The position numbers and the translations under genes are program-made. Positions 41,270 through 49,746 of a stretch of 50,567 nucleotides of DNA are shown here, piece by piece. This stretch comes from Lachnospiraceae bacterium (lineage in GTDB: Bacteria > Bacillota > Clostridia > Lachnospirales > Lachnospiraceae): NCBI GenBank assembly GCA_015057375.1, contig SVEM01000010.1, forward strand, positions 1-50,567, in the 5' to 3' direction. Below the pieces are notes generated by a model. The model was given only the letters and a program-made list of their open reading frames with translations, made no database searches and was not told the DNA's origin. Every line of letters begins with the position of its first letter. The first letter of the stretch is position 1.

Positions 41270-44264
41270 AAGAATATTGTTATTATTGTTTTTGTGTTGT
41301 GTTTTTTGTTCATCAAAGAAGGTATATGCAGGAACGTATGACAATGCATATACATTTTATAACAAGTGGTGTGAGAAATCAGATGTTCCTGCTATATACA
41401 ATTCTAATGATGGTTATATATATTTTGGTTCAAAAGGTGTGACCTCAGGTACTAATGTTAAGTATAAAACAGTTGGTTATTCCATAACATTATCTGTCGG
41501 TGCTAAAAAAGACAAAGTAGAGGTAAAGCTCGGAGGAACTTATATTAAAGATGTATCAGAGATTAAGAAAAACGGATATACATATGTTTTAAGAAGGGTA
41601 AAGTACAGCAGGCTGCTTACATTATTTGGAGGAAATAAAAATATAACCTGGAATGAAATATACTGTAAAAATAATACATATGAATTTGATGCAATAATGA
41701 CTGTAGAAGAAGGTGGTAACAGTTTATGTGGGAAAGTAAGCGAGAGTAGTGATTACAGGACTATTTCAGGGGAAAATAATGCTTATTTATTCAGGACTGC
41801 TGCCGGCATTAAGGCCGCCAGAAAATGGGCAAATCCTTCTGATCTTGACAGCTTTTTTGATAAGACGGTTGTTTTCCCTGCTAAGAATTATATTGATATA
41901 AGAAATCAAAAAATAACCGGTAATAATGTATTTTTTGACAGTGATATATATTATGTCAAACCAAACAGTACAATTTATATGTCAGTAGAGTCATTTTTTT
42001 ATGATAGCGATGCGGCAGTAATGAAGTTTCATCCTAATTATAACATTTATTCTGTGACAGGCTGGGGAGATAATCAAAAATACTATACTATGCAGAAAAG
42101 AAGCGGAGGAAATATACCATATTCAGGTCTTATAGCAGATGGGACATCCGATGCAAAGCCTATAACTCTTATAGATACAGATATAAATGGCACAACGGTT
42201 TATACAGACTGTCCGTTTGCATTTTCCAGTACCATACGTTGCAGATTTAATGTGCCGGACTGTAATCGTATATATATAAAAAATGAAGGTAGGGTATATT
42301 ACAATTATGAATATCCTGATTCTTTAAATAACAAAAATAATCTATGTGATGTGAGCAATAATGATGGTTCAATATGCGTTCAATCTGATGGAAAAGCCCC
42401 TGATGCAGACGTTCCGAAGAATTTGTCAGCTATATCAGCCAGCTATATTCCAATTACGGCGTATGATTATGATTCGGGGATAAAATCTGTTGGAATATAT
42501 AGAGATGACGGGAAACTTATATCTAACAAAACTTTTGAAAAAAGAGTAACCGAATATAATTCTGACAAAGATTTTTACATTGTAATTGAATCAGGATACA
42601 GATACTATGTTAAGATTACGGATAATGTAGGTAATATATATAACAGTAGCTATATAGAGTTTACAAGTCCAAAAGCACATACTGTAAATGCATTATTAAG
42701 TGGTGGAATTAACGGATATAATCATAAGAAACTATCGGCACAGGTATATGGAGGTAATTCCGAAATTGCAGCATTTTTGATTTTGTCAGAGGAGGATGAA
42801 AATCCTTTGGGTGAAAGAGTTGTATTTGTAAATCAGAGTGTCATGAACGGAACTATGGAATCAGGTCTGTATTCTTATAGTTATTCGTTAAATCCAATGA
42901 ATTATTTAAACAATTGTCCTGATGGAATATATAATATAGAGATTATATCTGGAGGAAAATATGTTTCATCTGACCCTGTTGAGCTTACATATAAAAAGGA
43001 TGTAACATCACCTGAAGTAACAATTCATAAGACAATAGATGAATCAAAATGGCATAGGAGTGATTTGAAATTTAGCTATACGGCAAATGATAATTTGAGT
43101 GGTATTGCTTCGGCATCCGTAATGTCAAATAATCAAATATATACAGGGGAAACAACTGTTAATGAGTCGGGAATGACACTGAGCGGTGTAAATACAATCG
43201 ATACAGAAGGTGTAAATAATGTAGTCATAAGTGTAAGTGATAATGCAGGTAATCTTTCGTATAAATCATTTCAATATATGCTTGATAAAACAATACCTGA
43301 AATAACATTTAGCGGAGCATTTGCAGGACTTGATGAAGAGAATAATGTGTGGCTCAGTAAAGAAAAATTGAAAAATCCAATTTATATGTATGACAGTCTC
43401 AGCGGAATGACAACAAATATTTCTGAATACAAAGCTTTTATGAGTAAAAATGGTGCAATACGTGAACTTGCCTATTCAAAACCTTATAAAATAAAAAGGA
43501 CAGATAGTAAAAATGTTACCTTATACCTGTCAGATGAATGGATTAATGATAGTGAAAGCGGAAGTTACGATTTTATTGTCAGAGGTGCTGATGTAGCAGG
43601 AATGGAAACCTCATCTCATTTATATATAAATGTAGATGCTGAAAGTCCTTATGCCGATTCAGACTATCAGGGAGGATGGGACAGTAAACAACTGAATGGC
43701 TATGTAACCATATATGATTCGCATTCAGGTATCTCTTCCATAGAGGTATATTGTAACGGGCAAGTGTCAGATTCTTATTATGGGGTAAACCAAAAATCAA
43801 AAAAAATATATATAAACCATTCTGAACTAAAATATAAGAACCCGGTATTGTACATAAAAATTACCGATAATGCCGGAAATATTTATGATCATATACTGGC
43901 GGTAGATAAGGATTACATTCTTCTAGAAGCTGATATTAAAAGGATTGATAATGTGGTACAACCGATTTTTATGGCAGGAGAGAATGGCATACTGAGAATA
44001 AGGTTTTATGGCAGTGCAGATTATATAAAAGTGTTTTATCCGGAAAGCCTGACGGAACATAATAATAAGCTGAACATAGAATATGATGTTAAAAATAGAG
44101 ATTCATTTATAGTAAGCAGAGGATTTAATATTCCCGTAAAAGCAAAAAACGGACCGTACCGGGTTGTAGTCAAAGCAGTAAAAGGAGACAAAGAATATAA
44201 TGTTTATCCTGAATTTGAAGTGTATGGTTGTGTGACTGAAAAGTTTAGGACAAGAATTAGGTAA
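41262..44264 (+). CDS. Large secreted Ig-repeat protein of the Tad locus
   Basis: A 1000-residue exported protein. It has a signal peptide (about residues 1-23, ending VYAGTYD), a unique ~370-residue N-terminal part without recognised domains, and at least four Ig-like repeats with a shared pattern of SGI-x-S near the start and ITDNxGNIY or SDNAGN near the end. The repeat lead-ins are DVTSPEVTI and DKTIPEITF. There is no LPxTG motif, choline repeat or C-terminal membrane anchor. AGAGG at 41250-41254 favours ATG 41262. It lies between the CpaB-like and prepilin-peptidase genes and overlaps the latter, so it is likely a pilus-associated adhesin or tip protein. Confidence 0.7.
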   Translation: MSKRILLLLFLCCVFCSSKKVYAGTYDNAYTFYNKWCEKSDVPAIYNSNDGYIYFGSKGVTSGTNVKYKTVGYSITLSVGAKKDKVEVKLGGTYIKDVSEIKKNGYTYVLRRVKYSRLLTLFGGNKNITWNEIYCKNNTYEFDAIMTVEEGGNSLCGKVSESSDYRTISGENNAYLFRTAAGIKAARKWANPSDLDSFFDKTVVFPAKNYIDIRNQKITGNNVFFDSDIYYVKPNSTIYMSVESFFYDSDAAVMKFHPNYNIYSVTGWGDNQKYYTMQKRSGGNIPYSGLIADGTSDAKPITLIDTDINGTTVYTDCPFAFSSTIRCRFNVPDCNRIYIKNEGRVYYNYEYPDSLNNKNNLCDVSNNDGSICVQSDGKAPDADVPKNLSAISASYIPITAYDYDSGIKSVGIYRDDGKLISNKTFEKRVTEYNSDKDFYIVIESGYRYYVKITDNVGNIYNSSYIEFTSPKAHTVNALLSGGINGYNHKKLSAQVYGGNSEIAAFLILSEEDENPLGERVVFVNQSVMNGTMESGLYSYSYSLNPMNYLNNCPDGIYNIEIISGGKYVSSDPVELTYKKDVTSPEVTIHKTIDESKWHRSDLKFSYTANDNLSGIASASVMSNNQIYTGETTVNESGMTLSGVNTIDTEGVNNVVISVSDNAGNLSYKSFQYMLDKTIPEITFSGAFAGLDEENNVWLSKEKLKNPIYMYDSLSGMTTNISEYKAFMSKNGAIRELAYSKPYKIKRTDSKNVTLYLSDEWINDSESGSYDFIVRGADVAGMETSSHLYINVDAESPYADSDYQGGWDSKQLNGYVTIYDSHSGISSIEVYCNGQVSDSYYGVNQKSKKIYINHSELKYKNPVLYIKITDNAGNIYDHILAVDKDYILLEADIKRIDNVVQPIFMAGENGILRIRFYGSADYIKVFYPESLTEHNNKLNIEYDVKNRDSFIVSRGFNIPVKAKNGPYRVVVKAVKGDKEYNVYPEFEVYGCVTEKFRTRIR

Positions 44265-44905
44265 TGATAGGAATACTTTATAATGTAAAAACGGCTTATA
44301 ATCTGATTCAGGAAATTAATAGGAATACCAAACGCGTTTATTCTGTTATATTGATTTTTCAAATTATTACTTCATATGCGTGTGTTTTTTTGAAAGAGTA
44401 TACCCAGGCTGCAATAATATTTTATCTTGCATGGATTAATACTATTGCGCTTGTGGATTATTATACCGGGTATGTGTATGCAAAGATGAAAAATATGATA
44501 TATATTCCGGTTGCTATGTGTATAATATTGTTGTTTTTGTGTGACAATGGATATGTTTACATAATAGAAATCAGTAGTATATTTTTTGTCTGTATGGTTC
44601 TTTTGAAGTTCATGGAAAAAACATGTGGATTAGGCGGAGGAGATGTAGATGTTTTATTGATAGGGACGATATTTATATCTTTTTTTAAAATATATAAAAC
44701 GACAGCTGATGTTAATAATATAATACATATTGTATATGGTTGTCTGATAACAAATTTTGCGATTTTTTCCGTTGCAGGACTTTTATTTGCTGTAAGATAT
44801 ATATTTTCGGTTGACTTAAAAAAATTTATTTTAAAAGATAATAAGCCTTTTGTTCCAAGTATTTATATGGCTTCGGTTTTATATTACATTTTACATTTTT
44901 ATTAA
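44264..44905 (+). CDS. A24-family prepilin peptidase (TadV/CpaA-like)
   Basis: A 213-residue polytopic membrane protease that would cut the leader from the pilin-like proteins. Both catalytic aspartates of the GxGD family are visible: one in LVDYYTGY (D-x3-G), the other in GLGGGDVDVLL. About six membrane helices surround them. The N-terminal methylase domain of PilD is missing, as in TadV/CpaA. It is the last gene of the Tad locus, and its ATG overlaps the stop of the exoprotein gene. Confidence 0.88.
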   Translation: MIGILYNVKTAYNLIQEINRNTKRVYSVILIFQIITSYACVFLKEYTQAAIIFYLAWINTIALVDYYTGYVYAKMKNMIYIPVAMCIILLFLCDNGYVYIIEISSIFFVCMVLLKFMEKTCGLGGGDVDVLLIGTIFISFFKIYKTTADVNNIIHIVYGCLITNFAIFSVAGLLFAVRYIFSVDLKKFILKDNKPFVPSIYMASVLYYILHFY

Positions 44906-44918
44906 TTTCGGTTATAGT
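44890..44918 (+). promoter_or_regulatory. Candidate promoter of metH
   Basis: TTTACA (44890-44895) and TATAGT (44913-44918) with 17-base spacing, starting inside the prepilin-peptidase gene end and 36 bases upstream of the metH start. Confidence 0.55.
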
Positions 44919-44953
44919 ATAAAAAGTTGTAGAAATGAGTGGAGGAATCCAAA

Positions 44954-47422
44954 ATGACAAGACAGGAATTTGCAGAGCTTATTAATAATAAACTTGTTTT
45001 TTTAGACGGTGCAACCGGATCTAATCTTCAAAAAGAAGGTATGGATCCGGGCGTATGTCCTGAAAAGTGGATATTGGAACATGAGGATGTAATAGTTGCA
45101 CTTCAGAAAGAATATGTTAAAGCCGGAAGTGATATTATTTATGCACCGACATTTACGGCGAATAAAATTAAACTTGATGAGTATGGTCTTGCTGATGATA
45201 TAGGTAGTATTAATAAAAGTTTAGTTGACTTGTCAAAGAGGGCGATAAAAGAGGCTAACGAGGAACTTGTTAAAGAAGGAAAGGCTGAACGAAAGTGTTA
45301 TATTGCAGGAGATATAACAATGACAGGAAAGCAGCTTTATCCTATCGGAAGTCTTAAGCTTGAACAGCTAATTGATATATACAAAGAACAGTTGTCTTAT
45401 TTATATGAAGCAGGAGTTGATCTTATTGTTGTGGAAACAATGATGAGCCTTTCGGAGTGTAGGGCAGCAGTTCTTGCCGTTAAAGAAACCTCTGAACTTC
45501 CTGTTATGGTAACTTTATCATTTGAAGATGATATGAGAACATTATATGGTACAGATCCGGCAACGGCAGTAACTGTTTTGCAGTCAATGGGTGTAGATGC
45601 AATAGGAGCAAACTGTTCATCGGGAGCATCTGATATGAAAAAAATAATAGATGTTATGACAGAAGTAGCACAGATACCTATTATTGCAAAGCCTAATCTT
45701 GGTGTGCCTGTTCTTGTTAACGGAAAAACAGCATATTCTAACACACCAGAAGAATACGCAAGCGAAATGAAGGAACTTATATTGTCAGGTGCCAGAATTA
45801 TAGGAGGATGTTGTGGTACTGATCCATCTTGTATAAGATTTCTTAGAAAAGAAGTAGATAAACTTTCATATGATGATATTAAAGATAAAATTTGTGAAAA
45901 GGTAATAAAAGCTTCTAAAAAGAAAATTCTCACATCTGAGAGATGTTCTGTCGATATTGCATCCGGTAAAAAGTTTATGATAATCGGAGAAAGAATTAAT
46001 CCGACAGGAAAGAAAGCTCTTCAGGCATCACTTCGTGAAGCTGACATGGATATGGTAATTAACATGGCAGAAGAGCAGGAAAAATATGGTGCAGATATAT
46101 TAGATGTAAATGTCGGAATGAATGGTATTGATGAAAAAGAGATACTTCTTAAAGCGGTTGAAGAACTGTCTCAGTCTGTTAATCTTCCGCTTTCTATTGA
46201 TACAAGTAATGTTTCGGCGATGGAGTGTGCCTTAAGAAATTATCCGGGACGTGCACTTATAAATTCTATAAGTTTATCTGAAAATACGGACAAGCTGTTA
46301 GATATATGCAAGAAATATGGAGCTATGTTTGTTTTACTTCCATTGTCCGAGAGTGGACTTCCTAAGGATATAGATGAAAAGAAAAACATTATTCATAATA
46401 TCATTGATATGGCTAAAAATCATGAGATAAGCAAGGATAACATAGTTGTAGATGGTCTTGTTGCAACTGTTGGTGCTGATAAGAATGCTGCTATTGAAAC
46501 ATTGGAAACAATAAGATACTGTAAAGAAGAACTTGGTGTTGAGACAGTGTGCGGACTTTCCAATATATCGTATGGTTTGCCTGAAAGAATATATGTTAAT
46601 TCAGCATTTGTAGCTCTTGCCATATCAAAAGGTCTTACCATGGCGATAGCAAATCCTATGCAGGAGCTTCTTATGAATACAATATTTGCTACGGATCTTC
46701 TTATGGCAAAGGAAGATGCTGATTCCAGATATGTAGAAAGAATGACCGAAAATGTATCTGTACAGGATAAACAAGAGGTAGAATTATCAGAAAAGGTTAT
46801 TTCTAATATATATGATTCTGTCTTAAAAGGAAGAAAAGAACATATAACAGAGTATGTACAGAAAGAATTAGATAATGGGTGTTTGGCATCTGATATTATT
46901 GATAATGAACTTATTCCGGCAATAAACAGAGTTGGGGATTTGTTTGCATCAGGCAGATATTTTCTTCCGCAGCTTATGAAAAGTGCAGATGCTATGAAAG
47001 AAGCTTTAGATTATATCGAACCGTATCTTGATAAGAATACAACTGATAACAAGGGAAAGATTGTCATAGCAACCGTCAAGGGAGACATTCATGATATCGG
47101 AAAAAACCTTGTTTCCATTATGCTTAAAAATTACGGCTTTGAGATATATGATCTTGGAAAAAATGTTGAAGCTGATGATATTGTTAATGCTGCGGTTGAA
47201 TATGATGCAGACATAATCGGTCTTTCTGCTCTTATGACAACAACTATGATGGAAATGAAAAATGTTGTAGATCTTGCAAGAAATAGAGAGGTTCGTGCGA
47301 AGATTATGATAGGCGGAGCAGTTGTTACTGAGGATTTTGCATATGAAATAGGTGCAGACGGATATTCTGCAGATGCTAATGATGCGGTTGCAGTTGCAAA
47401 AAGACTTATTTCACAGGAGTAG
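44954..47422 (+). CDS. metH: Cobalamin-dependent methionine synthase, short form
   Basis: An 822-residue enzyme that moves a methyl group from methyl-tetrahydrofolate through cobalamin to homocysteine. The homocysteine domain (about 1-300) has zinc ligands in GANCSSG and GGCCGTDP. The pterin domain (about 340-590) begins IGERINPTGKK. The cobalamin part (about 610-822) has the base-off motif GDIHDIGKNLV and the later GLSALMTTTM and GGAVV. The C-terminal AdoMet-reactivation domain of E. coli MetH (to ~1227 residues) is absent. GGAGG at 44941-44945 supports ATG 44954. Confidence 0.92.
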   Translation: MTRQEFAELINNKLVFLDGATGSNLQKEGMDPGVCPEKWILEHEDVIVALQKEYVKAGSDIIYAPTFTANKIKLDEYGLADDIGSINKSLVDLSKRAIKEANEELVKEGKAERKCYIAGDITMTGKQLYPIGSLKLEQLIDIYKEQLSYLYEAGVDLIVVETMMSLSECRAAVLAVKETSELPVMVTLSFEDDMRTLYGTDPATAVTVLQSMGVDAIGANCSSGASDMKKIIDVMTEVAQIPIIAKPNLGVPVLVNGKTAYSNTPEEYASEMKELILSGARIIGGCCGTDPSCIRFLRKEVDKLSYDDIKDKICEKVIKASKKKILTSERCSVDIASGKKFMIIGERINPTGKKALQASLREADMDMVINMAEEQEKYGADILDVNVGMNGIDEKEILLKAVEELSQSVNLPLSIDTSNVSAMECALRNYPGRALINSISLSENTDKLLDICKKYGAMFVLLPLSESGLPKDIDEKKNIIHNIIDMAKNHEISKDNIVVDGLVATVGADKNAAIETLETIRYCKEELGVETVCGLSNISYGLPERIYVNSAFVALAISKGLTMAIANPMQELLMNTIFATDLLMAKEDADSRYVERMTENVSVQDKQEVELSEKVISNIYDSVLKGRKEHITEYVQKELDNGCLASDIIDNELIPAINRVGDLFASGRYFLPQLMKSADAMKEALDYIEPYLDKNTTDNKGKIVIATVKGDIHDIGKNLVSIMLKNYGFEIYDLGKNVEADDIVNAAVEYDADIIGLSALMTTTMMEMKNVVDLARNREVRAKIMIGGAVVTEDFAYEIGADGYSADANDAVAVAKRLISQE

Positions 47423-47425
47423 GAT

Positions 47426-48355
47426 ATGGACAAATTAAATGTAATAATACCTGTATATAAACCTGATGAATCATTTTCGGATATTTTAGCATGTATAAAG
47501 AAGCAGAGTATAAAGCCGGAGCGTATTATCCTTATGTGGACATTGCCTGATGGTTCTTCGGATGATGTTAAAAGTAGTATTGAGGAGAAATATGCAGACA
47601 ATATTACTAATATATATTATGTGAATCAGAGCGAGTTTGATCATGGCGGCACAAGAAGACTTGCGGCAGACAAAGCGGATGCTGAGTATATTTTATGTAT
47701 GACACAGGATTGTAAGCCATATGATGATTTGCTGATTGAAAGTCTTATGGATGCGATTGATAACGAAGCTGTTGCTGCAGCATATGCAAGACAGATTCCT
47801 TATGATAACTGTAATGAAGCGGAAAAGATTGTAAGAAGATTTAATTATCCGGATGAGGAACGCATACAAAATAAAGACAGTCTTAAAAAATATGGTATTA
47901 AGACATATTTTTGCTCTAATGTATGTGCTATATATAGAAAGAGTGCCTATAATTCTGTCGGTGGATTTGTGGAAAAGACCATATTTAATGAAGATATGAT
48001 TATGGCAGCAGGACTCGTTGATAATGGTTATTCAATTAAATATGCTGCAAAAGCAAAAGTATACCATTCACACAATTATACATGTATGCAACAGTTCAGA
48101 AGAAATTTTGACCTTGCAGTATCTCATAAACAGTATTATGATATCTTTTCGAGGGTTTCCTCTGAATCAGAAGGAATAAAGATGGTTATAACCGTGGTAA
48201 AGAAACTATTATTTAGCAGATTCTTTTATTTGATACCAATGTTTATTATTAACAGTGGATACAAATACATGGGCTACAGGAAAGGACTGAATTACGAAAA
48301 TATGTCTCGTAAAAAGGTTCTTAAATATACAATGAACAGGTCGTACTGGTCATAA
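47426..48355 (+). CDS. GT2 glycosyltransferase, rhamnosyltransferase-like
   Basis: A 309-residue enzyme with an N-terminal GT-A fold: LNVIIPVYKPDESFSDILACIKKQS, then FDHGGTRRLAADKADAEYILCMTQDCKP, where the HGGTR box and the MTQD (in place of DxD) match bacterial rhamnosyltransferase-like GT2 enzymes. NEDMIMAAGLVDNGYSIKY gives the late ED motif. The C-terminal region is basic and hydrophobic and may touch the membrane. It starts 3 bases after metH, and an LCP gene follows, so a wall-polymer role is likely. Confidence 0.83.
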   Translation: MDKLNVIIPVYKPDESFSDILACIKKQSIKPERIILMWTLPDGSSDDVKSSIEEKYADNITNIYYVNQSEFDHGGTRRLAADKADAEYILCMTQDCKPYDDLLIESLMDAIDNEAVAAAYARQIPYDNCNEAEKIVRRFNYPDEERIQNKDSLKKYGIKTYFCSNVCAIYRKSAYNSVGGFVEKTIFNEDMIMAAGLVDNGYSIKYAAKAKVYHSHNYTCMQQFRRNFDLAVSHKQYYDIFSRVSSESEGIKMVITVVKKLLFSRFFYLIPMFIINSGYKYMGYRKGLNYENMSRKKVLKYTMNRSYWS

Positions 48356-48379
48356 CATGCGGAGATGGAGAATGAAAAA

Positions 48380-49375
48380 ATGTCAGTTAATAAGAAAAAA
48401 AAGAAAAAAGGCTTATGGATTTTTCTTTGTATTATGTTTGTTATTTCGATTGTTGCAGGAAATAGAGCGGCGGCGTTAAATCACAGTATTCAGAGTGCTT
48501 TTAATCTGATGGACCGTGATGAGTCTAATGTGATAGCCAGTGTTGAAGATGAGCTTTTGGCATCAGGTGCTGACATAGAAAAAAGTGACGAGATTATTAA
48601 TATTCTTTTAGTTGGTGCAGATAAGAGAAGTACATGGAAAGAGGCCGGAAGATCTGATTCCTGTATGATAGCAACCATTGATAAAAAGCATGGAAAATTA
48701 AAGCTTACATCGCTTATGAGAGATATGTATGTTGACATTCCGGGATACGGAAAGGATAAGTTTAATGCAGCATATTCAATCGGTGGAATTGAGCTTGTTT
48801 ATAAAACTATACTTAATAATTTCGGTATAGCTGTTGAAGGATATGCAATTGTTGACTTTGCTGCGTTCAGAAATGTTATTAATACACTCGGAGGAGTAGA
48901 GATTAATCTTACAGATGATGAACATCGTATACTTATGAACAGATATCACAGAACGTCTGTGTTGAAGTTAAAACCGGGTGTAAATAATATGAATGGTACA
49001 CAGGCTTTAGCATATTGTAGATTGAGACAGGATATTAAAGCAGATTTTGGACGTACCGAAAGACAGCGCTATGTTATAAGTCAGATATTCCATAAACTTA
49101 AGACTCAGCCTATAAGTAAATGGTATAATACCGCGGAGGCAGTATTACCTGAAGTGTCTACAGACCTTAATAACGATGCAATAATGGGGTATATGAAAGA
49201 TGTAATATTTATGGGAACAACAGAAATAAACCAGTTTCGTATTCCTATAGACGGTTCGTATTCTAATCTTACGCTTAGTAACGGACAACAGGTTCTTAAT
49301 ATAGATCTTGATATGAACAGGAAGGCGATAAAAGAGTTTATATACGAGAAAAAGCCGAAGAATAATCAAGAATAG
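48380..49375 (+). CDS. LytR-CpsA-Psr (LCP) family protein
   Basis: A 331-residue enzyme that joins anionic or other glycopolymers to peptidoglycan. A lysine-rich cytoplasmic start (MSVNKKKKKKG) and one membrane helix (about 12-32) precede the LCP domain with LLVGADKRS, RSDSCMIATIDKKHGKLKLTSLMRDMYVDIPGYG, the DKFNAAYSIGG motif, and YCRLRQDIKADFGRTERQRYVI. These include the arginines that bind polyprenyl diphosphate. GGAG at 48367-48370 favours ATG 48380 over ATG 48365. It fits with the GT2 gene just upstream. Confidence 0.92.
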   Translation: MSVNKKKKKKGLWIFLCIMFVISIVAGNRAAALNHSIQSAFNLMDRDESNVIASVEDELLASGADIEKSDEIINILLVGADKRSTWKEAGRSDSCMIATIDKKHGKLKLTSLMRDMYVDIPGYGKDKFNAAYSIGGIELVYKTILNNFGIAVEGYAIVDFAAFRNVINTLGGVEINLTDDEHRILMNRYHRTSVLKLKPGVNNMNGTQALAYCRLRQDIKADFGRTERQRYVISQIFHKLKTQPISKWYNTAEAVLPEVSTDLNNDAIMGYMKDVIFMGTTEINQFRIPIDGSYSNLTLSNGQQVLNIDLDMNRKAIKEFIYEKKPKNNQE

Positions 49376-49392
49376 CAGTTTCTATTTTTCGC

Positions 49393-49421
49393 TTGACACA
49401 TATAGACATATTTATTATACT
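49393..49421 (+). promoter_or_regulatory. Promoter of the T-box/ilvD transcript
   Basis: TTGACA (49393-49398) and TATACT (49416-49421) with 17-base spacing, just upstream of the T-box leader. Confidence 0.82.
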
Positions 49422-49427
49422 TGAACA

Positions 49428-49717
49428 ATAAATATAGTGATAAAGGCGAAGATGAGGAGGAGTAAGCACTCCGCTTTAGTTCAGAGAGAAGATGGTCGGT
49501 GAGAATCTTCGTAAAGCTTGTGCAGAAGGTAGCCTCGGAGCTGTGGGATGAAAAGGTATTAAAGAATACCTGAGTAGAGTCCAACGTTATTCCGTACGTT
49601 ATAATGGAAACGGTATATTAAGTACCGGATGAGTGCAGATTTATTCTGAAGTTAGGTGGTAACACGGACTATGATTGTTCGCCCTAAGTGGATTGTATCC
49701 ATTTGGGGCTTTTATTT
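49428..49717 (+). promoter_or_regulatory. T-box leader (predicted Val specifier GUA) of ilvD
   Basis: A tRNA-sensing T-box riboswitch. Stem I: GAGG/CCTC lower helix (49454-49457, 49533-49536), GCAC/GTGC (49466-49469, 49520-49523), GCTTTA/TAAAGC (49473-49478, 49512-49517) and GAAGAT/ATCTTC at the top (49488-49493, 49505-49510), with CAGAGAG and GGTGAGA in the distal region. The specifier loop 3' side reads AGAAGGTAG; by alignment with known leaders the codon is GTA (49529-49531), valine. The T-box is TAGGTGGTAACACGG, and its TGGT would pair with an ACCA tRNA end. A 13-bp terminator (49681-49693 with 49697-49709) and TTTTATTT end the leader. Uncharged tRNA-Val should turn on ilvD. Confidence 0.88.
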
Positions 49718-49746
49718 ATATATTTTACATGAAAGGATTGATATTA

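Noticed and set aside
49376-49392. Terminator between the LCP gene and the T-box promoter
   Set aside because: Only a 4-bp stem (ATAG/CTAT) before a short T-run is visible, which is too weak to call.
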